Source: Roseomonas sp. (lineage in GTDB: Bacteria > Pseudomonadota > Alphaproteobacteria > Acetobacterales > Acetobacteraceae). From it: 64,000 nt of DNA. This document shows positions 51,811 through 59,083 of this stretch, piece after piece (the stretch's first letter is position 1; each line of letters opens with the position of its first letter). Made by a program: the position numbers and the translations under genes. The notes beneath the pieces were generated by a model. It had not been told where the DNA came from, did no database searches, and saw only the letters and a program-made list of their open reading frames with translations. The stretch lies in assembly GCA_020249865.1 (NCBI GenBank), contig JADCEV010000012.1, positions 1-64,000 on the forward strand, in the 5' to 3' direction.

Positions 51811-52998
51811 ATGACCCGCCCCTTCGAAGGCATCCGCATCATTGACGCGACCCATGTGCTGGCCGGCCCCTTCGCGGCCTATCAGCTTGGCCTATTGGGT
51901 GCGGAGGTGATCAAGATTGAGCATCCGGGTGATCCTGATCAAAGCCGCGTCAATGGCAGTGATATGCCCTTGAACGAAGCTGGCATGGGCTGCCAATATC
52001 TGACGCAGGGATCAAATAAGCGCAGCCTGACGCTTGATCTGAAGCAGGAAGCGGCGCGCGAGATTTTCCGCAAGCTGATCGCGGGTGCCGATGTGTTGGT
52101 GGAGAATTTTCGCCCCGGTGCCTTCGCGGCTTTGGGCCTGGGCTATGAGGATTTGCTGAAGATCAATCCACGGCTGATCTATTGCTCGATCTCGGCCTTT
52201 GGTCATGGCGGGCCGCGCGGTGAACAAACCGCTTATGATCACGTGATCCAGGCAACATCCGGCATCATGGCCTGCACCGGCTCGCCTGAGGTGAACCCGA
52301 TCAAATTCGGCGCACCGGCGATTGATTACGCCACCGGCACCATGGGCGCCTTCGCGCTATCGGCGGCCTTGTTCCAGCGTGAGAAAACCGGGCGCGGCCA
52401 GCATATTGACCTTGCCATGCTGGATGTCGCGATCATGATGATGGCGAGCCATGTCACTTCCTATGCACGCAGCGGCAAACCTCCGCGCCTGCGCGGCAAT
52501 GACCACGAATATGCAACGAATAGCTGCTATGAAACCGCTGATGGTCTGGTGATGATTGGGGCGAGCAATCTTCGTCAACAGCAGCGTTTGTGGAAAGCGC
52601 TCGGTCGGCCCGATATGGCGAAGGACAGCAATGGAGCGCGCCATGCCGATCGCGCCAATGAAGCGGCGACGCTGGCAGCGTTGTTGAAGGCCAAGACTGC
52701 CGATGAATGGGAAGCCTATTTGCAGGCGCGTCATGTGCCGGCGGGACGCGTGCGCAATTTGGCTGAATCACTCGCTGATCCGCAGATCAAGGGGCGCGGC
52801 GTGGTGCATCGCTTCGAAGCCGCGCTTGGCGTGACGGGACCATTCTCGGTCCCCGTCGCCGCGTTTGGCTTTGCGCATGGCGGCCCGCGCGTGGATACGC
52901 CGCCGCCACCGCTTGGCGCCGACAATGATGCCATCCTGGCCGAGCTTGGCTATGATGCCGCCGCGCGCGATAAACTCCGCGCCGCTGGCGTGATTTGA
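51811..52998 (+). CDS. CaiB/BaiF family CoA-transferase (second of tandem pair)
   Basis: 395 residues. FEGIRIIDATHVLAGPFAAYQ near 4-24, LGAEVIKIEHPGDPDQ near 28-43, GSNKRSLTLDLK near 68, and QTAYDHVIQATSGIM near 139-153 with the aspartate nucleophile. Distinct from its neighbour in loops and C-terminus, so not a recent duplication. GAGGAA lies upstream of the ATG. A VOC gene follows 14 bases later. Confidence 0.9.
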   Translation: MTRPFEGIRIIDATHVLAGPFAAYQLGLLGAEVIKIEHPGDPDQSRVNGSDMPLNEAGMGCQYLTQGSNKRSLTLDLKQEAAREIFRKLIAGADVLVENFRPGAFAALGLGYEDLLKINPRLIYCSISAFGHGGPRGEQTAYDHVIQATSGIMACTGSPEVNPIKFGAPAIDYATGTMGAFALSAALFQREKTGRGQHIDLAMLDVAIMMMASHVTSYARSGKPPRLRGNDHEYATNSCYETADGLVMIGASNLRQQQRLWKALGRPDMAKDSNGARHADRANEAATLAALLKAKTADEWEAYLQARHVPAGRVRNLAESLADPQIKGRGVVHRFEAALGVTGPFSVPVAAFGFAHGGPRVDTPPPPLGADNDAILAELGYDAAARDKLRAAGVI

Positions 52999-53012
52999 AA
53001 TAGGGGGAAACC

Positions 53013-53396
53013 ATGGCCCAATTTACCTTCGACCACATCCATCTGCGCAGCCCCAATCCGGAAGCAACGGCGGTGTTTTACGAACGCATGTTCGGGGCTG
53101 AGGTTTTGCGCTCCACCCAGCAGGGCGAGCCGCGCGTGGATATCAGGCTTGGCGGGCAAATCATTTTCATTGCGCCCATCAAGGGCGACAACACGGCGCC
53201 ACCGCCCAGCATGCCGTATCGTGGCTTGGAACATATCGGCCTGGCCGTGACGGGGCTTGATCAGGTGGTTGCCGAATTGAAGGCCAAGGGCGCGGAATTC
53301 ACCATGGAACCCACCGCGATCCGCCCCGGCATTCGCATTTGCTTTGTGCGCGGGCCGGAGAATGTCGCGATTGAATTGCTGGAACGCAGCGCCTGA
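53013..53396 (+). CDS. VOC (glyoxalase fold) family protein
   Basis: 127 residues, one VOC module. Begins FTFDHIHLRSPNPEATAVFYERMF with His at about 7-9 and ends GIRICFVRGPENVAIELLER, with the Glu ligand near 122. LEHIGLAVTGLDQVVAELKAKG starts the second half-repeat. It may be a methylmalonyl-CoA epimerase-like, lyase or dioxygenase enzyme; undecided. The stop overlaps the probable CTG start of the flavoprotein gene. Confidence 0.83.
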   Translation: MAQFTFDHIHLRSPNPEATAVFYERMFGAEVLRSTQQGEPRVDIRLGGQIIFIAPIKGDNTAPPPSMPYRGLEHIGLAVTGLDQVVAELKAKGAEFTMEPTAIRPGIRICFVRGPENVAIELLERSA

Positions 53397-54589
53397 GCGT
53401 TCTTGTCATTGGCGCCGGCCCCGCCGGTTTGATGGCGGCGGAAGCCGCGGCGCAGGCGGGGGCCTCAGTGCTGGTGGCAGATCACATGCCATCGCCCGCG
53501 CGCAAACTGCTGATTGCCGGACGCGGCGGGCTTAATCTGACGCATTCGGAAGCGTTGCCGCATTTCCTGAAACACTATGGCGCGGCAGAACCACATCTCG
53601 CGCCGCATATCCGCGCCTTCCCGCCCGAGGCCTTGATCGCCTGGGCTGAGGGGCTTGGGCAGCCTTGTTTCATCGGCTCCTCCGGTCGGGTTTTTCCGCG
53701 TGCCATGAAGGCATCGCCGCTGCTGCGCGCCTGGATGGCGCGGCTATCTGCGCTTGGTGTGCAACTGCTCACGCGCCATCGCTGGCTCGGTTTTGCGGCT
53801 GATGGTGCGGCGCGTTTCGCCACACCGGATGGCGAAAGCCAAATAAAGGCCTCGGCGACTGTTCTGGCTCTGGGTGGTGCATCCTGGCCGCGGCTTGGGT
53901 CGGATGGTACCTGGCCCGCACTTTTGCCGGGTGTTGCCACGCGCCCCTTCGCGCCTTCCAATATGGGCTTTGCCATTCCCTGGTCCGAGCATTTGCGCCA
54001 GCGCTTCGCCGGCACGCCGCTCAAGCGCATTGCGCTGTCTTTCGGCGGCATCACGCAACGTGGCGAGGCCATGATAACCGAGGCCGGCATTGAAGGCGGC
54101 GCAGTCTATGCCTTGAGTGCCTCCATACGCGATGCGCTTGAACAGCATCACAACGCCACGCTGCACCTCGATCTCCGGCCCGATCTCGGTTTGGCCGATC
54201 TTGCAGCGCGGCTGGCGGGACGGCGCGGTAGCCTTTCGCTCTCCAATCATTTGCGGCGCAATGCGGGGCTGGCGCCGGTTGGGATTACGCTGGTGCAGGA
54301 AGCGCTGAAATCCAGTGCCGTAACGCCCGATCTCGCCGCCCTGATCAAGGCATTGCCGTTGCAGGTGACGGGCGCCTTCCCAATCGCGCGCGCCATTTCC
54401 TCGGCCGGCGGGCTTGCCTGGTCTGAGGTGGATGAAAACCTCATGCTCCGCCGCTTGCCGGGTGTTTTCGCCTGTGGCGAAATGCTTGACTGGGAAGCGC
54501 CAACGGGCGGCTATTTGCTGCAAGCCTGTTTCAGCACGGGCCGCGCTGCTGGCTTGGCGGCCGGGCGCTTGGATGTTCAGCGGTTTTAA
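53393..54589 (+). CDS. HI0933-like/TIGR03862-type flavoprotein with apparent CTG start
   Basis: 398 residues if started at CTG 53393. The FAD motif VLVIGAGPAGLMAAEAAAQAG lies upstream of the first ATG (53429), which would remove it, so the real start must be earlier. In frame, back to the stop at 53372, only ATT 53375 and CTG 53393 are available; CTG overlaps the VOC stop as CTGA and gives a normal-length N-terminus. KLLIAGRGGLNLTHSE near 40-55 and FACGEMLDWEAPTGGYLLQACFSTG near the end identify the family, whose activity is unknown. A sequencing error is the alternative explanation. Confidence 0.8.
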   Translation: MSVLVIGAGPAGLMAAEAAAQAGASVLVADHMPSPARKLLIAGRGGLNLTHSEALPHFLKHYGAAEPHLAPHIRAFPPEALIAWAEGLGQPCFIGSSGRVFPRAMKASPLLRAWMARLSALGVQLLTRHRWLGFAADGAARFATPDGESQIKASATVLALGGASWPRLGSDGTWPALLPGVATRPFAPSNMGFAIPWSEHLRQRFAGTPLKRIALSFGGITQRGEAMITEAGIEGGAVYALSASIRDALEQHHNATLHLDLRPDLGLADLAARLAGRRGSLSLSNHLRRNAGLAPVGITLVQEALKSSAVTPDLAALIKALPLQVTGAFPIARAISSAGGLAWSEVDENLMLRRLPGVFACGEMLDWEAPTGGYLLQACFSTGRAAGLAAGRLDVQRF

Positions 54590-54604
54590 CAACAGGGGAT
54601 GACC

Positions 54605-56092
54605 ATGGCGGAATTCGATCTGGTGGTGCGTGGCGGAGAGGTGGCGACGGGTTTCGGCACCACGCGTTGCGATATTGGCGTAAAGGATGGGCGCATTGTG
54701 GCGCTTGGCGAAAAGCTGGCTGACGGCGCGCGCGTGGTGGATGCCTCCGGCACTTTGGTGCTGCCCGGCGGCGTGGATAGCCATTGCCATATCGAAGAAC
54801 CCTCACGCGGCGGCTATGCGAGCACCGGCCTCGCGGAACCACCGATCACGGTGAATGAGGAAAGCTTCGCCACCGCCTCCACCGCCGCCTTCGCCGGTGG
54901 TACCACTTCCGTTGTGTGCTTCATTCCGCAATGGAAGGGTTATGGCGTTTGGGAACGCTATACGGATTACCGCGCCCGCGCCGCCCGCGGCATGATTGAC
55001 CATTCCTTCCACCAGATCATCAGCGACCCGACCGATACTGTGATGGATCAGGAAGTGCCGCGTTTGGTCGCCGAAGGGGTGCGCAGCCTCAAGGTCTTCC
55101 TCACCTACGAACCTTTGCATTTGAATGATGCGCAATATCTCCGCGTTCTCACCAAGGCGCGCACGCTCGGCTGCCTGGTGACGGTGCATTGTGAGAATTA
55201 TGAGGCGATCAATTGGCGCACCCATGAATTGCTGAAGCATGGCATGACCGCGCCGAAATACCATGCCTGGGCGCGCCCCCCGGTGGTGGAACGTGAAGCG
55301 ACGCATCGCGCCATTGCGCTCGCGGAATTGGTGGATCAGCCGATCCAGATCTTCCATGTCTCCTGCGAAGAAGCCGCCGAGGAAATCGCGCGCGCCCAGG
55401 CACGTGGCGTGAAGGTATGGGGTGAAACCTGCCCGCAATACATCAGCCTGACCGCTGCCGATATGGATCGCCCGGGTTTTGAGGGTGCGAAATTCATGTG
55501 CAGCCCGGCACCGCGCAGCCGCGCAGAACATGAACGCGTCTGGGAAATGATCCGGCGCGGCACCTTGGATGTGATTTCATCCGATCACTGCGCCTTTTCC
55601 TTCGAAGGTGATCGCGGCAAGCGCCAGAATGGTTCGGATGCGGTATTCCGCGATATCCCAAATGGTATTCCGGGCTTCACCGCACGCCTGCCGATCATTT
55701 TCAGCGAAGGTGTTTCGAAAGGCCGCATCAGCCTGGATGATTTCGTGCGCCTCACCAGCACCAATCCCGCACGGCTGATAGGGCTTGCACCCCGCAAGGG
55801 CGCGATTGCCGTCGGTGCGGATGCCGATCTGGCGCTCTGGGATCCGAAGAAGAAAGTCACCATCACCAATGCGCTGATGCAGCACGCGATTGATTACACG
55901 CCCTATGAAGGGATGGAAGTGACGGGCTGGCCCGTCATGACCATCCGCCGTGGTGAGGTGGTGATGCGTGATGGCAAGGTGCAGGCGGAACCCGGCACTG
56001 GCCGCTTCCTGCCGCGTGGGCCCTACGCCATGATCAGGCCGCGCGGCATCACGCCTGATGGGTTCGATCCGGCGCCGCCGCCAGCGATTTAG
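54605..56092 (+). CDS. Dihydropyrimidinase/hydantoinase-like cyclic amidohydrolase
   Basis: 495 residues from ATG 54605 (AGGGG suitably spaced; ATG 54599 is too close). Urease-type TIM barrel: metal HxH in VDSHCHIEEPS near 58, the likely carbamylated Lys in RSLKVFLTYEPL near 163, histidines in VTVHCENYEAI and FHVSCEEAAEEI, and Asp in ISSDHCAFSFEGD near 325. It opens cyclic diamides such as dihydropyrimidines or hydantoins. It follows the flavoprotein by 15 bases and ends before a strong bidirectional hairpin. Confidence 0.9.
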   Translation: MAEFDLVVRGGEVATGFGTTRCDIGVKDGRIVALGEKLADGARVVDASGTLVLPGGVDSHCHIEEPSRGGYASTGLAEPPITVNEESFATASTAAFAGGTTSVVCFIPQWKGYGVWERYTDYRARAARGMIDHSFHQIISDPTDTVMDQEVPRLVAEGVRSLKVFLTYEPLHLNDAQYLRVLTKARTLGCLVTVHCENYEAINWRTHELLKHGMTAPKYHAWARPPVVEREATHRAIALAELVDQPIQIFHVSCEEAAEEIARAQARGVKVWGETCPQYISLTAADMDRPGFEGAKFMCSPAPRSRAEHERVWEMIRRGTLDVISSDHCAFSFEGDRGKRQNGSDAVFRDIPNGIPGFTARLPIIFSEGVSKGRISLDDFVRLTSTNPARLIGLAPRKGAIAVGADADLALWDPKKKVTITNALMQHAIDYTPYEGMEVTGWPVMTIRRGEVVMRDGKVQAEPGTGRFLPRGPYAMIRPRGITPDGFDPAPPPAI

Positions 56093-56103
56093 CGCCCCTG
56101 GTA

Positions 56104-56133
56104 TTCAAGCCGCGTGGCGTCACGCGGCTTGAA
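56104..56133. terminator. Bidirectional terminator hairpin between convergent genes
   Basis: TTCAAGCCGCGTG and CACGCGGCTTGAA are exact 13-bp complements around GCGT, between the hydantoinase-like stop and the cupin stop. A-rich or T-rich tails are short, but stem length and place support a shared terminator. Confidence 0.75.
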
Positions 56134-56139
56134 ACCCCA

Positions 56140-56481
56140 TCAATCCACAATGAATAGCTTGGCGCCGATGGTGGTGCGCGACATATGCGGCTCTGCCCCA
56201 TCCGCCACCTGATAGGACATGCCAGGCTTCAGCACGAAGACGCGCCCATCAGCCAGTGTGGTTTCCAATTCGCCTTCCAATACCAGCAGCACATGGCCTT
56301 TCTGGCACCAATGATCGGCGACATAGCCAGGTGAATATTCCACCATGCGCACGCGGATCGGGTTTTCCGCCGGTCCGACATGGCGCGTGCGCCACAGCGC
56401 TTCGCCGGTCACGCCCGCATGGCGTGTCGGTTGCACCTGCGCCCAATCGGTGGTGTCGAAGGGAATGGCGGACATCTGCAT
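56140..56481 (-). CDS. DHCW-motif cupin fold protein
   Basis: 113 residues, a single small cupin barrel. It carries YVADHWCQKGHVLLVLEGELE near 55-75, with H, C and H able to bind metal, followed by FVLKPGMSYQVADG. This matches the small 'DHCW motif' cupin family of unknown activity. It starts 13 bases downstream of the yqgE stop on the same strand. ATG 56475 is an alternative start. Confidence 0.82.
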   Translation of the reverse strand: MQMSAIPFDTTDWAQVQPTRHAGVTGEALWRTRHVGPAENPIRVRMVEYSPGYVADHWCQKGHVLLVLEGELETTLADGRVFVLKPGMSYQVADGAEPHMSRTTIGAKLFIVD

Positions 56482-56494
56482 TGTTCAGAAACCC

Positions 56495-57085
56495 TCACGC
56501 ATGCCCGGCCGCGGAAGAAAGCCAGGCCGGATGCACCTTGAGCTTCGCCAGCGCCGCTTGCCAGGCGGTGCTGGCATCCTCCTGAAATAACAGCGCCTCA
56601 TCTGCCGGCACGCTCAGCCAGGAATTGCGCTGGATTTCCTCTTCCAATTGGCCAGGCGCCCAGCCGGCATAGCCAAGCGCGAGCAGGCCCTGGCGCGGCC
56701 CGCCGCCGCCTGCAATCGCGCTCAAGATATCAACACTCGCGGTCAGGGCGAGGCCCTCGCCAAAGGTCAGGCTCCCCTCGGCGGACCAATCATCCGTATG
56801 CAGCACAAAGCCGCGCCCGGCTTCCACCGGCCCGCCGGAGACAAGGCGGATCTGCCGCTGCGAAGGCACGGGCTTCAGGCCAAGCTGATCCAGCAATTTG
56901 TCAAAGCCCAGGCCCTCAATCGGGCGATTCACCATCAGCCCCATCGCGCCCTCAGCCGAATGGTTGCACAAACACACCACGCTTTGCGCAAAGCGCGGGT
57001 CTTCCATGCCGGGCATCGCAATCAGCAAATGCCCGGTCAGATAATCGCCAGCCCTGCGGGTGGCGGCTTTGCCCTTTCTGGCCAT
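56495..57085 (-). CDS. YqgE/AlgH family protein
   Basis: 196 residues from ATG 57085; the in-frame extension to 57664 is antisense to hisF and was rejected. YLTGHLLIAMPGMEDPRFAQSVVCLCNHSAEGAMGLMVNRP, cited here in pieces as HLLIAMPGM, FAQSVVCLCNHS and GAMGLMVNRP, is the DUF179 signature, with LFFGGPV-like VSGGPVEAGRGFVLH later. The role is unclear; AlgH affects alginate regulation in Pseudomonas. Divergent from hisF with about 145 bases between. Confidence 0.9.
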   Translation of the reverse strand: MARKGKAATRRAGDYLTGHLLIAMPGMEDPRFAQSVVCLCNHSAEGAMGLMVNRPIEGLGFDKLLDQLGLKPVPSQRQIRLVSGGPVEAGRGFVLHTDDWSAEGSLTFGEGLALTASVDILSAIAGGGGPRQGLLALGYAGWAPGQLEEEIQRNSWLSVPADEALLFQEDASTAWQAALAKLKVHPAWLSSAAGHA

Positions 57086-57229
57086 GGGTGAAATGTGGCG
57101 CTGCCCGCGGCCCCCTGCAAGCCTTGTCTTTCGGGGCTTGACCGGGGGATCATTCCGGCGCATCGCGATTCCAAGGAAATCACCTTCCCTGGCCACAACT
57201 ATCGCAACCGTGAGTTTACAAGAGGTCCC

Positions 57230-58012
57230 GTGCTCGCCCTTCGTATCATTCCCTGCCTGGATGTTAAGGATGGTCGCGTCGTGAAGGGCGTGAACTTCGT
57301 GGAGTTGCGCGATGCCGGGGACCCGGTGGAACAGGCGCGCAATTATGATCGCGAAGGCGCCGATGAGATCACCTTCCTTGACATCACGGCGTCTGCCGAA
57401 AACCGCGATACGATCCTGGATGTTGTCTCCCGCACGGCGGCTGAGGTCTTCATTCCGCTGACCGTCGGTGGCGGCGTACGCAGTGTTGATGATGCGCGCC
57501 GGCTTTTGCTGGCGGGTGCTGACAAGGTTTCCATCAATTCGGCCGCGGTTGCCGATCCTGATCTGGTGCGCCGTGCGGCTGAGGCTTTTGGCAGCCAGGC
57601 CATCGTGGTTGCGATTGATGCGCGGCGGCGTGACGTGGGCGATAGTTGGGAAGTTTTCACCCATGGCGGGCGGCGCGGCACGGGCATGGATGCCATTGCC
57701 TGGGCGAAGCGGGTCGAGGCTCTTGGCGCAGGAGAAATTCTGCTGACCTCAATGGACCGCGATGGCACCAAGCAGGGCTTTGATCTTGAATTGACCGCAG
57801 CCGTGCGTGCCGCCACGCGGCTGCCGATTGTGGCGTCTGGCGGTGTCGGTGAATTAAGCCATTTTGTCGAAGGCGCGCGCGCTGGTGCCACGGGCCTGCT
57901 TGCCGCCAGTGTTTTCCATTACGGGGTATTTCGGATTGCCGAAGCCAAGGCCGCGCTTGCCGCAGCGGGTTTGCCCATCCGCCCCGTCCCAAATCGTCAG
58001 GAGGCCGCGTAA
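57230..58012 (+). CDS. hisF: Imidazole glycerol phosphate synthase subunit HisF
   Basis: 260 residues from GTG 57230 with AGAGG upstream; in-frame sequence back to 57095 is non-conserved. TIM barrel with catalytic Asp11 in [43 protein letters not shown] near 80, and phosphate sites [15 protein letters not shown] and [13 protein letters not shown]. It cyclises the PRFAR intermediate with ammonia from HisH to give imidazole glycerol phosphate and AICAR. hisE follows directly after its stop codon. Confidence 0.95.
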   Translation: MLALRIIPCLDVKDGRVVKGVNFVELRDAGDPVEQARNYDREGADEITFLDITASAENRDTILDVVSRTAAEVFIPLTVGGGVRSVDDARRLLLAGADKVSINSAAVADPDLVRRAAEAFGSQAIVVAIDARRRDVGDSWEVFTHGGRRGTGMDAIAWAKRVEALGAGEILLTSMDRDGTKQGFDLELTAAVRAATRLPIVASGGVGELSHFVEGARAGATGLLAASVFHYGVFRIAEAKAALAAAGLPIRPVPNRQEAA

Positions 58013-58600
58013 ATGGCCAAGGCCACAAAGCCCGCCAAGGTGAAAGCGGCGAATAAGATCAAGCCTGCCGGCAAGGTGAAGAAAAAGCCAAGCGCCAAGC
58101 TGAAGCCTGCGAAGGCCGGGAAGAAAAAGGCAGTGCTGCCGCTGCCCGGCGGGCTCAAGGTGAAAGGCGCCAAACTACCCAAGCGCATTCGAAAGGTGGA
58201 AGCACGGGTGCTGGAACCGCTCAGCGTTTCACCAACGGGCGCTGATGCCACTATTCTTGATCAGCTTTGGCAAACCGTGGAACAGCGGCGCCTTGCGGGT
58301 GACATCGCGTCTTCGCATTCCGCGCGGCTGATTGCGCGCGGCACCGCCAAGGTTGCGCAGAAATTCGGCGAAGAAGCGGTGGAATGCGTCATTGAAGCCA
58401 CCATCGGCAATCGTGCGGCCACGGTGTTGGAATCAGCCGATGTGCTCTATCACCTGATGGTGGTTTGGGTGGATGCTGGAATCCGGCCTGCGGAGGTCTG
58501 GGCCGAATTGGCGCGCCGCCAGGGCATTAGCGGCATCGCTGAGAAGGCTGCGCGGCCCGAGGGCATTATCCGCGCTGCCGGCACCAGCAAGCTGCCGTAA
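58013..58600 (+). CDS. hisE: Phosphoribosyl-ATP diphosphatase with lysine-rich N-terminal tail
   Basis: 195 residues, nearly twice the usual 90-110. The enzyme domain is about 75-190: LDQLWQTVEQRRLAG, AQKFGEEAVECVIEA with its acidic metal ligands, and ESADVLYHLMVVW, hydrolysing phosphoribosyl-ATP to phosphoribosyl-AMP in histidine synthesis. Residues 1-61 contain 21 lysines plus many Ala and Pro, like histone H1 tails. The start is well supported: AGGAGG lies 8 bases before ATG 58013, which abuts the hisF stop. The role of the tail (nucleic acid or nucleoid contact, for example) is unknown. Confidence 0.92.
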   Translation: MAKATKPAKVKAANKIKPAGKVKKKPSAKLKPAKAGKKKAVLPLPGGLKVKGAKLPKRIRKVEARVLEPLSVSPTGADATILDQLWQTVEQRRLAGDIASSHSARLIARGTAKVAQKFGEEAVECVIEATIGNRAATVLESADVLYHLMVVWVDAGIRPAEVWAELARRQGISGIAEKAARPEGIIRAAGTSKLP

Positions 58601-58612
58601 AACCCCGGCAGA

Positions 58613-59083
58613 TTACCCAAGCGCCTTGGCCGCAGCCAGCACTTCGGCCGCATGGGCTTCGGGCTTCACCTTGCGCCAGATTTTCGCGATCTTGCCATCG
58701 GCGCCTACCAGAAAGCTCGATCGCTCCATGCCCATATATTTCTTGCCATACATGGATTTCTCCACCCAAACGCCATAGGCCTCGGCCGTCTTATGTTCAG
58801 GGTCTGAGGCCAGCGGAAATTCCAGCCCATATTTCTTGGCGAATTTTTCAATCGGCGGCATGGCATCCGGCGATACACCAATCACGGTCAGGCCAAGCTT
58901 GCCAAGCTGGGGCAGCGCTTCCTGCACGCCGCAAGCCTGCTTGGTGCAGCCGGGCGTATCCGCCTTGGGGTAGAAATACAGCAGATAGGGCTTGCCCTTG
59001 AGGGTGGCGGAGGAAACCTCCCGCCCGCCGCTTGCCGCCATTTTGAAGGCGGGTGCCTTTTTGCCTTCGGCCAATTCGCTCAT
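58613..59083 (-). CDS. bcp: Thioredoxin-dependent peroxiredoxin, Bcp/PrxQ type
   Basis: 156 residues. Peroxidatic Cys46 in YPKADTPGCTKQACG, with the resolving Cys51 five residues later, the atypical 2-Cys PrxQ arrangement. YLLYFYPKAD and GVSPDAMPPIEKFAKKYGL are family features. It reduces peroxides using thioredoxin. ATG 59083 overlaps the glnE stop (ATGA), so it is co-translated with glnE, and it is convergent with hisE at a 12-base gap. Confidence 0.94.
   Translation of the reverse strand: MSELAEGKKAPAFKMAASGGREVSSATLKGKPYLLYFYPKADTPGCTKQACGVQEALPQLGKLGLTVIGVSPDAMPPIEKFAKKYGLEFPLASDPEHKTAEAYGVWVEKSMYGKKYMGMERSSFLVGADGKIAKIWRKVKPEAHAAEVLAAAKALG

Noticed and set aside
57086-57664. N-terminal extension of YqgE to 57664
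   Set aside because: Antisense to hisF, and conserved YqgE sequence begins just after ATG 57085.
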